21,388 nucleotides of DNA from Bacteroidia bacterium (GCA_016650355.1 JAENVX010000004.1:1-21388); one strand, 5' to 3'. Positions 8,391 to 16,268 are shown, counted from the stretch's first letter. The notes: generated by a model from the letters alone, not told the origin. Translations and numbers: made by a program.

Positions 8391-8429
8391 CTGAAGGTTG
8401 ATGATCAACCAACGGCTTCAGTACTTTTG
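8391..8429 (+). promoter_or_regulatory. Promoter with overlapping dyad before the GH3 gene
   Basis: TACTTTTG at 8422-8429 matches the Bacteroidota -7 consensus TAnnTTTG exactly. TTG at 8398-8400 lies 21 bases upstream as the -33 element. Start of transcription would be near 8436, about 29 bases before the ATG at 8465. The same stretch holds the 15-base dyad GGTTGATGATCAACC (8397-8411), and outer arms CTGAAG (8391-8396) and CTTCAG (8416-8421). A repressor could bind over the -33 region, or the arms could fold as the RNA end of dacB. Confidence 0.5.
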
Positions 8430-8464
8430 TGTTTCAATTTCAACGCATCAAATAACATCAAGTC

Positions 8465-9706
8465 ATGAAAAAAATCTTATTTGCTTCCCTTCTTTTTTTA
8501 TGTGGTATCACAAAACTTATTGCCCAGACTCCCGATAGTCTCAGCATAAAGATTGGGCAGATGATTTTGATTGGTATGCCAAAAGCAGAAGTTGATCCCA
8601 TTGTATTGGAAGAAGTTCGGCAAGGCAAGGCGGGCTCAATTATTTACTTCGAGAAAAATATCCCAAAGACAAATTCTTTTGCCGAGTTCAAAAAAATGTC
8701 GTGGACTTATCAACAAGCTGCACCCATTCCTCTTTTTATTTCTATTGACCAGGAGGGCGGAAAAGTAAACCGACTGAAAGAGAAATACGGGTTTCCACGA
8801 TCCATCACAGCCAGAGCAATGGGCAAAGACAAGATGTTAGACTCTGTTAGGTTTTATGCTGGTTCCATTGCAGCAAACCTTGCGGGCCTTGGCATCAATG
8901 TAAACTTTGCGCCTTGTGTAGACCTGGCCGTCAATCCAGATAATACAGTGATCGTAAAACCGGAGCGCGCATTTTCCTCGAATGAGGATTCCGTGGCAAT
9001 GATGGCAATAGAATATATTAAGCAACACAGAAAAGTGGGGGTGATCACCACACTTAAGCATTTTCCTGGACACGGCAGCTCAAAAGAAGATACACATTTT
9101 GGCGTTGCTGATGTGACGAATACATGGAGTGAGCGTGAGTTGAAGCCATATAAGATGATTATTGATTCTGGTTACGTTGATGCGGTAATGACATCTCATA
9201 TTGTGAATAAGAACCTGGACAAAAATGGTTTGCCGGGAACTCTTTCAAAAGATATTCTGGATGGTATTTTAAGAAAGAAGCTTGGATTTAATGGTGTAGT
9301 AATTTCTGATGATATGCAAATGCATGCCATAGCAAAAAACTATGGATTAGAAGAAACCATCAAACTAGCAATCAATGCAGGCGTTGACATCATGTGTTTC
9401 TCCAACAACATTGCTGGTAGCGAAGAACGAACAGTAACAAAAGTCCATGAAATCATTCGCAAGTTTGTAGAAAGTGGAGAGCTCAGCAAAGCAAGAATTG
9501 ATGAGTCGTTTCACAGGATAATGAAATTGAAATACAGGCTCAATCACAATCCCGATGAAATATACCGAAGGGAATTACTAGCTGCCCAGCAACAAGCTAT
9601 AGCGAACCAAAACTTGGCGGTTGAAAATGAGGAGAAGGCTAAGGCAATAGAAGAAAAGTATAAGGAGGAGATGATCAATTTCAAGAAGTCCAAAAAGAGG
9701 AAATAA
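8465..9706 (+). CDS. Secreted glycoside hydrolase family 3 protein, NagZ-like beta-N-acetylhexosaminidase
   Basis: The 413-residue protein has a signal peptide (1-21, 'GITKLIAQ'), then one GH3 TIM-barrel domain (about 25-360). Family motifs are clear: 'FISIDQEGGKVNRL', the loop 'KHFPGHGSSKEDTH', whose histidine after 'EDT' is in the place of the NagZ general acid/base, and 'GVVISDDMQM', with the aspartate nucleophile in the DD pair. The likely reaction is removal of N-acetylglucosamine from peptidoglycan fragments. E. coli NagZ is cytoplasmic; this one is exported, so it would act in the periplasm or outside. The last 45 residues are a lysine/glutamate-rich, probably helical tail ending 'KKSKKRK', not part of the usual domain. 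Its position after dacB supports a cell-wall role, although chitin-derived sugars are also possible substrates. Confidence 0.88.
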   Translation: MKKILFASLLFLCGITKLIAQTPDSLSIKIGQMILIGMPKAEVDPIVLEEVRQGKAGSIIYFEKNIPKTNSFAEFKKMSWTYQQAAPIPLFISIDQEGGKVNRLKEKYGFPRSITARAMGKDKMLDSVRFYAGSIAANLAGLGINVNFAPCVDLAVNPDNTVIVKPERAFSSNEDSVAMMAIEYIKQHRKVGVITTLKHFPGHGSSKEDTHFGVADVTNTWSERELKPYKMIIDSGYVDAVMTSHIVNKNLDKNGLPGTLSKDILDGILRKKLGFNGVVISDDMQMHAIAKNYGLEETIKLAINAGVDIMCFSNNIAGSEERTVTKVHEIIRKFVESGELSKARIDESFHRIMKLKYRLNHNPDEIYRRELLAAQQQAIANQNLAVENEEKAKAIEEKYKEEMINFKKSKKRK

Positions 9707-9782
9707 GATTTTGGATTAAGGGAAACTACGCAATAACTAATTCCCGCTTATGTAAGAAAACCTGCTGAATCTTTTCATTTGC

Positions 9783-9790
9783 TAGATTTG
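9783..9790 (+). promoter_or_regulatory. Possible -7 box just before the histidine kinase gene
   Basis: TAGATTTG matches TAnnTTTG exactly and ends 7 bases before the ATG at 9798, so transcription would begin at or next to the start codon (a leaderless mRNA). I see no good TTG 17-23 bases upstream, so this remains tentative. Confidence 0.3.
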
Positions 9791-9797
9791 CCGGGTA

Positions 9798-10844
9798 ATG
9801 GTTAATAAGGTTAGACTTTATTGGGGTTTGCAAATAGGTGGATGGGCCATTTTTGCCATTGCACAAATTGTTGCTGTGCTGGAACTAGACGAAGGCAGTC
9901 TAACCAATCAACGTATCATATTTCTGTTGTACGAGGCCGCTTTTGGCCTTGCCGTTTCGCATGTTTACCGAAATTTTATTAACCGATGGAAGTGGCTTAG
10001 TCTCACGATGCCCAGATTGATCCCCAGGGTTCTATTCAGCGTATTTGTAATGGGGGTCATCATGTATTTTATCCGCATTCCAGTATCTATTCCGCTGGGA
10101 CTTTTCAATAAAAATGTAGTGCTGGATCCCATACCACTACTGGGGTTGTCTTTTGTTTACGCTTTCTTCTTTTTTCTCTGGTCGGTTTTATATTTCATTT
10201 ACAATTATTTCGAGCGGTACAATAAGTCGTTAAAACTGGAAGCTTCTATAAAAGAAATTGAGTTGAACAATCTGAAGTCTCAACTCAATCCACATTTCAT
10301 TTTTAACGCCCTGAACAGCATTCGAGCACTGGTGGATGAGAACCCTTCAAAATCGAAGCAGGCGATTAATCAGCTTGCTAATATTTTGAGAAATTCTTTG
10401 GTCACTGAAAAACGGGGACTTACAAAATTTGAAGACGAATTGAGAATTGTAAAGGATTATCTAGGCCTTGAGGGCATTCGTTTTGAAGAGCGATTGAAAA
10501 CGGAAATGGACATTGATTCGGGCTCGTCAGAATTTCTGGTTCCGCCACTTATGATCCAAACCCTGGTAGAAAACGGTATAAAGCACGGCATATCTAAGTT
10601 GAAGAATGGGGGGATTGTGCAGATAAAGACTCGCGTGGAGAATAATCGTTTAAAGATTCATATTCGCAACAGCGGGCACCTTCAATTGAACGGAACAAAA
10701 AGAACATCCGGAGGAATGGGTCTTAAAAATACGCGACAACGCCTTAAACTAATTTATGGTGATGAAGCTTCCTTTAGAATATTAGCGGAAAGCAATACTT
10801 TTGTTTTAACTGAAATAATAATACCTCACTTATATAAGATATGA
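9798..10844 (+). CDS. LytS/YehU-type sensor histidine kinase
   Basis: The 348-residue kinase has about four membrane helices in residues 8-138 and no recognisable extracellular sensor domain, so it probably senses something in or near the membrane. A short coiled segment (about 140-160) leads to the His_kinase family domain. The phosphorylated histidine is H166 in 'LNPHFIFNALNSIR', the hallmark of this family. The ATP-binding N box is 'LVENGIKHG' (N259), and glycine-rich 'GGMGLKNTRQRL' follows. The response regulator gene starts inside its stop codon (ATGA at 10841-10844), so the two are translationally coupled partners. The stimulus and targets are not visible; neighbours give no firm hint. 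Confidence 0.92.
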   Translation: MVNKVRLYWGLQIGGWAIFAIAQIVAVLELDEGSLTNQRIIFLLYEAAFGLAVSHVYRNFINRWKWLSLTMPRLIPRVLFSVFVMGVIMYFIRIPVSIPLGLFNKNVVLDPIPLLGLSFVYAFFFFLWSVLYFIYNYFERYNKSLKLEASIKEIELNNLKSQLNPHFIFNALNSIRALVDENPSKSKQAINQLANILRNSLVTEKRGLTKFEDELRIVKDYLGLEGIRFEERLKTEMDIDSGSSEFLVPPLMIQTLVENGIKHGISKLKNGGIVQIKTRVENNRLKIHIRNSGHLQLNGTKRTSGGMGLKNTRQRLKLIYGDEASFRILAESNTFVLTEIIIPHLYKI

Positions 10845-11557
10845 AAGCATTGATAGTGGATGATGAGCGCCTGGCGCGGAAAGAATTGATGAAGTTATTA
10901 GAAGAGCACCCATCAATTGAGATTGCTGGAGAAGCAACGAATGCGGATGAGGCAGAAAAGATGATTGAGGAACTTAATCCAGATCTTCTGTTTCTGGATA
11001 TACAAATGCCAGGAAGAACAGGCTTTCAACTGTTAGAGTCTTTGGATTCAACTCCATTAGTTGTATTTACAACGGCCTACGATGAGTTTGCTTTAAAAGC
11101 ATTCGCAGTAAATGCCTTGGATTATTTGCTTAAACCCATTACTGCCGACCGCCTTTCCGAGGCTGTACATAAAATATTAGAAAAAGAGAGGTTAAAAGCG
11201 GGACGCGCGAGGGATAGCAAACTTGGTCTGGACGATCAGGTATTTGTAAAAGATGGCGAGCGGTGTTGGTTTGTAAGCTTGGCCAACATTCGTCTATTCG
11301 AATCGGATGGTAACTACATCAAAGTATATTTTGACACAAACCGCCCGATGATCCATAAATCTCTCAACGCATTAGACGAGAAGCTTGACGAGCGCGCTTT
11401 CTTTCGGGCCAGCCGCAAGCATATTGTTAATCTTAGTTGGGTAGAAGCTATTGAGCCCTGGTTTAACGGTGGTTTGATGGTGAAGTTAAAAGGCGGTGAT
11501 AAAGTGGAGGTGAGCAGAAGACAGGCTGCCAAGTTTAAGGATATGATGAGTTTGTAG
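10841..11557 (+). CDS. LytTR-family response regulator
   Basis: The 238-residue protein has an N-terminal receiver domain (1-120) with acidic residues D7 and D8, phospho-acceptor D53 in 'LLFLDIQMPG', the switch threonine in 'VVFTTAYDEF' and K98 in 'YLLKPI'. Residues about 140-238 form a LytTR DNA-binding domain, with 'NIRLFESDGNYIKVYF', 'FFRASRKHIVNLSWV' and a basic end 'VEVSRRQAAKFKDMM'. It should be phosphorylated by the kinase encoded immediately upstream, with which it overlaps by four bases, and then bind promoters. Its regulon cannot be read from this window. The gene is convergent with the TerB-like gene, with only nine bases between stop codons. Confidence 0.93.
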   Translation: MKALIVDDERLARKELMKLLEEHPSIEIAGEATNADEAEKMIEELNPDLLFLDIQMPGRTGFQLLESLDSTPLVVFTTAYDEFALKAFAVNALDYLLKPITADRLSEAVHKILEKERLKAGRARDSKLGLDDQVFVKDGERCWFVSLANIRLFESDGNYIKVYFDTNRPMIHKSLNALDEKLDERAFFRASRKHIVNLSWVEAIEPWFNGGLMVKLKGGDKVEVSRRQAAKFKDMMSL

Positions 11558-11566
11558 TAAGAAGCT

Positions 11567-11932
11567 TTACTTCAGCACCATCTCAATCAACTCCTTTTCC
11601 ACATTCCAGTCCTTGGCAAGCTTAAGCATGGCAGTGGCTTCCATTTCTGTAACGTAGCCTTTTAAGTTGTTGGATTGCCACACCATGTTTATAAACCCTA
11701 CACGTTTATCTTTAGTATAGTCTCGAATGATGTCATTTAGATATGCCCGGGCGCGTTCGAATGAAGTAATATAATCGATGGCAACAAAATCCAAAGCCCA
11801 CTTCAACTCGTCTGATGCATTCAATCTAGCGGAAGTTTCTTCCAGGTCTATTCTTTCCATCTCATCTAAACCATGATAGTGATAAATCACAGCTTTAAGC
11901 AACATATGAACCCGCTTTTCTTGTTCTGTCAT
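11567..11932 (-). CDS. Small helical TerB-like protein
   Basis: I chose the ATG at 11932, which begins 'MTEQEKRVHMLLKAVIYHY' and gives 121 residues. The frame is open to 12025, but that extension would overlap the 3' end of hemW and looks like random sequence. An intermediate ATG at 11962 is possible. The protein is all-helical and acidic, with no signal peptide. The end, 'VTEMEATAMLKLAKDWNVEK', and the overall size resemble the TerB-like superfamily, whose members are linked to tellurite resistance or membrane stress, but the similarity I can see is weak and I would not assign that role. It lies 55 bases after hemW on the same strand and may be co-transcribed with it. Confidence 0.6.
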   Translation of the reverse strand: MTEQEKRVHMLLKAVIYHYHGLDEMERIDLEETSARLNASDELKWALDFVAIDYITSFERARAYLNDIIRDYTKDKRVGFINMVWQSNNLKGYVTEMEATAMLKLAKDWNVEKELIEMVLK

Positions 11933-11987
11933 AGCAATAAATGAGCCGTTGAAAGTAAGCATTTCTTTACTATTGTGTGCAATAGCA

Positions 11988-13124
11988 TCAATTTTCAATT
12001 TCTTCGGCAAACAAATCAGATGCAATTTTATCAGCCAAAAGCTTACCCGATCTAGTGAGTTTTAGGATGTTATTTTCCACAGAGGCCAACTTAGAATCCA
12101 TCAAACTTTTTAAGTACACAGGGTATTTAACCAGAATGTCATAGCCATGGTCTTGCTTCAACTTTATCAGGTCACATCCTTGGCTTGTGCGTAGGGTGGT
12201 AAAAATGTATTCGTTAATCTTATTAGCAGCAGTGAGAATCTCGATCTCAAATGGAATTTTATCTGGTATGGATTTTAAGTAGATGTGATTGTTAAGAACA
12301 TTGAATTGCCGACTGTTGCCATTAAAAGAATGTGCGCTAGGCCCCACGCCCAGGTAGTACTGTTGCTGCCAATAACTGCTATTGTGGCGAGAATGAAATC
12401 CGGGCTTGGAAAAGTTAGAGATCTCATACTGTTCATAACCAGCTAGTTCTAATTCTTCCATCAGCATTTCAAATTGTTGCGCGGCAATTTCTTCATCAGT
12501 CGCTTTCAATTTTCCGGAACGCAGCCAATGACCAAAAGTTGTCTTCTTTTCAATACTAAGTGAATAGGAGGAGATATGTTCTGGTGAGAGTCGGATAGCT
12601 TGTTCAAGATTTTTTCTCCAAGCTGAATTGTCCTGGCCGGGAATGGCATAAATAAGATCAATGCTTAAATTATCAAAGCCAGCATCTCGGGACAGCTTTA
12701 CACAATTCAAAGCAGACTCAGCATCATGAGCCCTGTTAAGAAATTTTAAAACACCGGTATCGAAGGATTGAATGCCTATGCTCAGTCTGTTTATCCCAAC
12801 TTGAATGAGTTCTTTTAGTTTTTGTGATGTGAGATCGTCTGGATTTGCCTCCAAGGTAATTTCAGGGCTTTCATCAACATTAAAATGTTTGGAAATAGCA
12901 TTAAGAATAACCTCAAGTTCCTTTTGAGGGAGCAAAGAGGGGGTGCCGCCTCCAAAGTAAATAGTTTTTATGGTCTCGCCCTTCAGATAACCTTTTTGTA
13001 GGCTTAGCTCCGTTCGTATAGCCTCACATAACTGAGGGAGTATTAGTTGATTGGTAGAAAAATGGAAATCGCAATAGTGGCAGGCTTGTTTACAAAAGGG
13101 TATGTGTATATAAATTCCGGCCAT
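11988..13124 (-). CDS. hemW: Radical-SAM heme chaperone HemW
   Basis: The 378-residue protein begins directly with the radical-SAM site 'GIYIHIPFCKQACHYCDF': cysteines C11, C15 and C18 bind the iron-sulfur cluster. The residue after the third cysteine pair is D-F, as in HemW; true coproporphyrinogen oxidase HemN has another cysteine there. 'YFGGGTPSLL', 'ITLEANPDDLT', 'RLSIGIQSFD' and 'QYEISNFSKPG' are further family motifs, and the length is typical of HemW. HemW proteins bind heme and deliver it to membrane targets; many are still annotated as oxygen-independent coproporphyrinogen III oxidases. The HemD-like gene lies nearby, but on the opposite strand. The start at 13124 leaves no room for an extra N-terminus and needs none. 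Confidence 0.92.
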   Translation of the reverse strand: MAGIYIHIPFCKQACHYCDFHFSTNQLILPQLCEAIRTELSLQKGYLKGETIKTIYFGGGTPSLLPQKELEVILNAISKHFNVDESPEITLEANPDDLTSQKLKELIQVGINRLSIGIQSFDTGVLKFLNRAHDAESALNCVKLSRDAGFDNLSIDLIYAIPGQDNSAWRKNLEQAIRLSPEHISSYSLSIEKKTTFGHWLRSGKLKATDEEIAAQQFEMLMEELELAGYEQYEISNFSKPGFHSRHNSSYWQQQYYLGVGPSAHSFNGNSRQFNVLNNHIYLKSIPDKIPFEIEILTAANKINEYIFTTLRTSQGCDLIKLKQDHGYDILVKYPVYLKSLMDSKLASVENNILKLTRSGKLLADKIASDLFAEEIEN

Positions 13125-13137
13125 GTGATATTATGCT

Positions 13138-13145
13138 CAAAGGTA
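13138..13145 (-). promoter_or_regulatory. -7 box for hemW in the divergent region
   Basis: Read on the minus strand this is TACCTTTG, an exact TAnnTTTG match. A CTG (TTG with one change) lies about 20 bases upstream. Transcription would start about 7 bases before the hemW ATG, giving a very short leader. Confidence 0.4.
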
Positions 13146-13183
13146 AGGCAATCTTCTTTTTAAATCAGCCTAAGGACCTTGTG

Positions 13184-13215
13184 CTGTACACTATGATGTT
13201 TTATTGATAGTTTTG
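13184..13215 (+). promoter_or_regulatory. Promoter for the DUF4271-hemD unit
   Basis: TAGTTTTG at 13208-13215 matches TAnnTTTG exactly, with CTG at 13184-13186 and a 21-base spacer. The start of transcription would be near 13222, only about 7 bases before the ATG at 13229. It mirrors the hemW promoter on the other strand. Confidence 0.4.
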
Positions 13216-13228
13216 AGTTTTCGCAACA

Positions 13229-14314
13229 ATGAGATTATTAGTAGTCACCTTTCTTATTATTTTCTCTGGGAGAATAGACGCTCAACAGCATAAGGGTACG
13301 GTTATAAAGGACATGAAGCAAGATTGGAAAATGCTTGCTAACAATCAATTTGTTGACTATGATCAATCAAAATATAAAAACACAATTTATTTTTTAGTTG
13401 ATGCCGATTTGTATGAAGGAGGAGCATTACGGATTAAAAGTGAAAAGAAATTTTCAGTCTTTATTGGCGGACAATTGATTACAACACAGGAAAACGGAGT
13501 CCTTCTTTATGATCTTGATAGCTTGAGTTCATTGTATTCAAGCCCCATTAGTTTTAGTATTAGAAGGCCTAATGTCGTCATTTCTACAGAATTGATACTT
13601 AGTAATGGCAATGCCGAAAGCACTGAGCTTATTAAAAGAAAAGGGAATTATTTTATGGACTTTTCAATCCTGGCATCACTCATTCTAATAATTTTCTTTG
13701 TAGTTCTATTAAGAACTAATCCAAAATTAACTTTTGATTACTTAAACTTCACCAAATTGTTTTCTGTGCAAGAACATGAGGAGAATATCATGGCGCTACG
13801 CATTACATCAAGTGTTAACATTCTCTATTATGCTTTTACCAGTTTATTTGCAGCACTTTTATTGATGGTGATGTTCCATTTTGCTTATGCAGAAATAAGT
13901 TTGGCAAATATCTTCAAGGTGGAATTCTTAAGGCAAGGTCTTTATCAATGGCTTTGGTTAAGTGGAATTATTCTCGGCATCTTGTTTGTTAAATTGATTT
14001 TGATCAGTGTGCTTTCCTATTTGTACAAAGCAACAGAGATCGCAGCCCTTCAATTCTTCAATTTCATTCGGCTTTTCTTTTTCACTTTTGGTGTCATTGC
14101 AATTATGATGATACTGTTTTTTATGATTAAGGTAGAAGATCCATCCTGGTATTTTAACCTCCTTTTTATTGCCGCAGGTATTTTTATTTTTTGGGAGACA
14201 ATAATTTTTCTAAAATTAATGAACAGGCTGTCATTCCGTTTTTTTCATTTATTTTTTTACCTTTGCGCATCGGAATTGATTCCGTTAGTGATTCTAATAT
14301 GGGTCGTATTTTAA
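13229..14314 (+). CDS. DUF4271 multi-pass membrane protein
   Basis: The 361-residue protein has a signal peptide (1-19, ending 'GRIDAQ'), a soluble N-terminal part of about 120 residues predicted to face the periplasm, then about six hydrophobic helices between residue 143 and the C-terminus. The first is 'FSILASLILIIFFVVLLR'. The helical part and 'TSSVNILYYAFTSLFAALLL' fit what I know of DUF4271, a Bacteroidota family of unknown function often found just upstream of a HemD-like gene, as here (27-base gap). No catalytic motif is evident. A role linked to heme synthesis or to the T9SS genes further down is only suggested by position. Confidence 0.75.
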   Translation: MRLLVVTFLIIFSGRIDAQQHKGTVIKDMKQDWKMLANNQFVDYDQSKYKNTIYFLVDADLYEGGALRIKSEKKFSVFIGGQLITTQENGVLLYDLDSLSSLYSSPISFSIRRPNVVISTELILSNGNAESTELIKRKGNYFMDFSILASLILIIFFVVLLRTNPKLTFDYLNFTKLFSVQEHEENIMALRITSSVNILYYAFTSLFAALLLMVMFHFAYAEISLANIFKVEFLRQGLYQWLWLSGIILGILFVKLILISVLSYLYKATEIAALQFFNFIRLFFFTFGVIAIMMILFFMIKVEDPSWYFNLLFIAAGIFIFWETIIFLKLMNRLSFRFFHLFFYLCASELIPLVILIWVVF

Positions 14315-14341
14315 TTTAAGCAGAACCCGATACGTGTTGAT

Positions 14342-15118
14342 ATGACTGAAACTGCTACCGACAGAATGCGAAAAGTGAAAAGCATTCTGGTCACTCAAGA
14401 GGCACCAACAGACCCAAACTCTCCTTATCTTAAACTAGGAGAAAAGTATAATCTGAAAATTGACTTCAGACCATTTATACAAGTTGAGGCTGTTCCTGCT
14501 AAGGAATTCAGAAAGCAGAAAATTGATATTCTTAATCATACTGCTATCATCTTTACAAGCCGAAATGCGGTGGATCATTTTTTCATTATCTGCCAGGAGC
14601 TTAAAGTAGAGATGCCAGCCGACATGAAATATTTTTGTATTTCAGATCAAACATCAAATTACCTTCAAAAATATATTGTCATTCGCAAACGGAAAATCTT
14701 CACAGGACTGAAAGATACTGGTGACCTTTTAGAGATTATCAAAAAACATAAAAACGAGAATTTTTTATTTCCCTGCTCAGACATTCGCAAGAATGATATT
14801 CCGGATTTTTTAAAGGAGAATGGATACAGTTTTAGCGAGGCTATTATCTACCATACAGTTGCCGCAAACCTTGCTGATCTTAAAAGTGTATATTATGATA
14901 TAGTGGCATTTTTTAGTCCATCTGGCATCAACTCATTGCTCGTCAATTTTCCTGATTTCAGTCAAAATAATACCAGATTAGCGGCCTTCGGTCCTACTAC
15001 CTCCAAGGCTGTCCTTGATGCCGGTCTGATTTTGGATATAGAAGCTCCACTTCCTAATGCCCCCTCAATGACGGGAGCTTTAGAGCTCTACATTAAAAGA
15101 GCAAACGGAATAAAATAA
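14342..15118 (+). CDS. hemD: Uroporphyrinogen-III synthase-like protein
   Basis: HemD cyclises hydroxymethylbilane to uroporphyrinogen III, the first macrocycle of heme synthesis, in the cytoplasm. The 258-residue protein has the family's two-domain layout and its poorly conserved hallmarks: 'ILVTQEAP' at the start, 'AIIFTSRNAVDHFF', 'FLFPCSDIRKNDIPDFL', 'DIVAFFSPSGINSLL' and 'RLAAFGPTTSKAVLDAG'. The ATG at 14342 is used; a second ATG at 14366 lies just before the first core strand and is possible. It follows the DUF4271 gene closely, so the two are probably one operon. HemW next door on the other strand gives a loose heme theme. Activity is likely but HemD sequences diverge strongly, and Bacteroidota copies are assigned mainly by fold. 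Confidence 0.83.
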   Translation: MTETATDRMRKVKSILVTQEAPTDPNSPYLKLGEKYNLKIDFRPFIQVEAVPAKEFRKQKIDILNHTAIIFTSRNAVDHFFIICQELKVEMPADMKYFCISDQTSNYLQKYIVIRKRKIFTGLKDTGDLLEIIKKHKNENFLFPCSDIRKNDIPDFLKENGYSFSEAIIYHTVAANLADLKSVYYDIVAFFSPSGINSLLVNFPDFSQNNTRLAAFGPTTSKAVLDAGLILDIEAPLPNAPSMTGALELYIKRANGIK

Positions 15119-15178
15119 CTCATTCATTGGTACGTTTTTAGATAGGCTTATATTTTATTACACTTTAATTACATTCGC

Positions 15179-15211
15179 TTTGAAAGTGTCAACTGAATTG
15201 CCGTATATTTA
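15179..15211 (+). promoter_or_regulatory. Promoter for the T9SS cluster, before porP
   Basis: TTTG at 15179-15182, a 21-base spacer and TATATTTA at 15204-15211 match the Bacteroidota consensus except for the last base of the -7 box. The start would lie near 15218, some 17 bases before the TTG start codon of porP. It falls in the 116-base gap after hemD. Confidence 0.4.
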
Positions 15212-15234
15212 AGATTCTTTTTGCGGGAAAATAT

Positions 15235-16179
15235 TTGAGAAAAGCAATTATCATATCATTTTTCATGTTGCCAACACTGGATCTTATGGCTCAGCAAGAT
15301 CCACAGTTTACTCAATACATGTTCAACACCTTATACTATAATCCAGGGTTCGCTGGTGTTGATGGGGTAACAAAACTGACAGCCATGCACCGTAGCCAGT
15401 GGACGGGATACCAGCCCACAGTAGGTGGTGGTGGAGCACCAATAACTCAGATTGTGAGCATGACAACTCCACTGTTTAAAATCAATAGTGGTTTTGGCGC
15501 CTATATAGTAAATGATAAATTGGGGCCACAAAATAATCTAGAAGCACAGGCGTCATATGCGTATCATCTAGGAATAAAAGAAAGCAAGTTAAGTTTTGGT
15601 GTGCGAGCTGGTCTTTATTCGCAAACTATAGATTTCGATCAATACACACCTACCGATACTAATGACCCATTGTTAAAAGAAGGCAAGGATTCACAAGTAA
15701 GACCAGACTTGGCGATAGGTGTTTTTTTTAGGAAGGAAAAATATTATGCGGGGTTAAGTTTTAACCACCTGATCAAATCAACTTTTGATTTCGGAACGGG
15801 ACAACGAAGTGAACTGCAAAGCCATCTATATCTTACAGGCGGATATTTTTATGAGTTAAATTTCGACTTGCGGTTCCAGTTTATGAGCTTGGTGAAATCA
15901 GATTTTACAAAAACGACTTTCGATGTTGGAGGATTAGCATACTATAAAGATACTATGTGGGGAGGTTTATCGTTTCGTCAGTCGGAGGCAGCCATTATAC
16001 TATTAGGTTACAGCTTGTTGAAGGATAAATCTTTGAGACTAGGTTATGCATTGGACATTATTATTAAGGATCAGCAGGCTAAGCAGCCTACTTCTCATGA
16101 ATTTATGCTTACTTACGAATTGCCGGTAAACCCGGGCAGCGGAAAAAAAGTTGTTAGGACCCCTAGATACAGACATTAA
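15235..16179 (+). CDS. porP: PorP/SprF-family T9SS outer-membrane protein
   Basis: The 314-residue protein is a predicted beta barrel of the PorP/SprF family, whose members attach to the T9SS at the outer membrane. Family features are 'QQDPQFTQYMFNTLYYNPGF' right after the signal, 'MHRSQWTGYQ', 'ASYAYHLGIKESKLSFGVRAG' and repeated amphipathic strands. The start is an unusual TTG: it gives a complete signal peptide ('MRKAIIISFFMLPTLDLMAQ'), while the next ATG at 15265 would cut most of it off. It stands immediately before gldK, the same order as porP-porK in Porphyromonas gingivalis, so it is likely the core-cluster porP rather than one of the many cargo-linked sprF paralogues. The gap to gldK is 137 bases and holds hairpins and a possible second promoter. 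Confidence 0.9.
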   Translation: MRKAIIISFFMLPTLDLMAQQDPQFTQYMFNTLYYNPGFAGVDGVTKLTAMHRSQWTGYQPTVGGGGAPITQIVSMTTPLFKINSGFGAYIVNDKLGPQNNLEAQASYAYHLGIKESKLSFGVRAGLYSQTIDFDQYTPTDTNDPLLKEGKDSQVRPDLAIGVFFRKEKYYAGLSFNHLIKSTFDFGTGQRSELQSHLYLTGGYFYELNFDLRFQFMSLVKSDFTKTTFDVGGLAYYKDTMWGGLSFRQSEAAIILLGYSLLKDKSLRLGYALDIIIKDQQAKQPTSHEFMLTYELPVNPGSGKKVVRTPRYRH

Positions 16180-16223
16180 TCCGAAAATAGTTTGGCTTAT
16201 TTCAGGATTTTATTGAATTTGGA

Positions 16224-16268
16224 ACTACTTTTTTTGAAGTAGTGGGCTAAAGCATAACTTTCCATGCT
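16224..16268 (+). promoter_or_regulatory. Hairpins and possible internal promoter between porP and gldK
   Basis: ACTACTT (16224-16230) and AAGTAGT (16237-16243) form a 7-bp stem, and AGCAT (16251-16255) and ATGCT (16264-16268) a second, 5-bp one. Neither is followed by a T run. TTTG at 16233-16236, an 18-base spacer and TAACTTTC at 16255-16262 resemble a Bacteroidota promoter with one mismatch. This could set gldK-N expression apart from porP, or the hairpins could be RNA processing or stability elements. Confidence 0.3.

Noticed and set aside
9707..9782. GGGAA/TTCCC inverted repeat after the GH3 gene as a terminator
   Set aside because: The loop is long, the stem has bulges, and there is no T run.
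11556..11575. AGTAA/TTACT hairpin between the response regulator and the TerB-like gene as a terminator
   Set aside because: The stem is only five weak pairs with no T run, in a nine-base intergenic gap.
11933..12025. N-terminal extension of the TerB-like protein
   Set aside because: It would overlap the hemW 3' end, adds no recognisable sequence, and a natural start 'MTEQEKR' lies at 11932.
11567..15118. hemW, hemD and neighbours as a novel heme-linked secretion system
   Set aside because: HemW and HemD are housekeeping genes on opposite strands; adjacency to T9SS genes alone does not support a new system.
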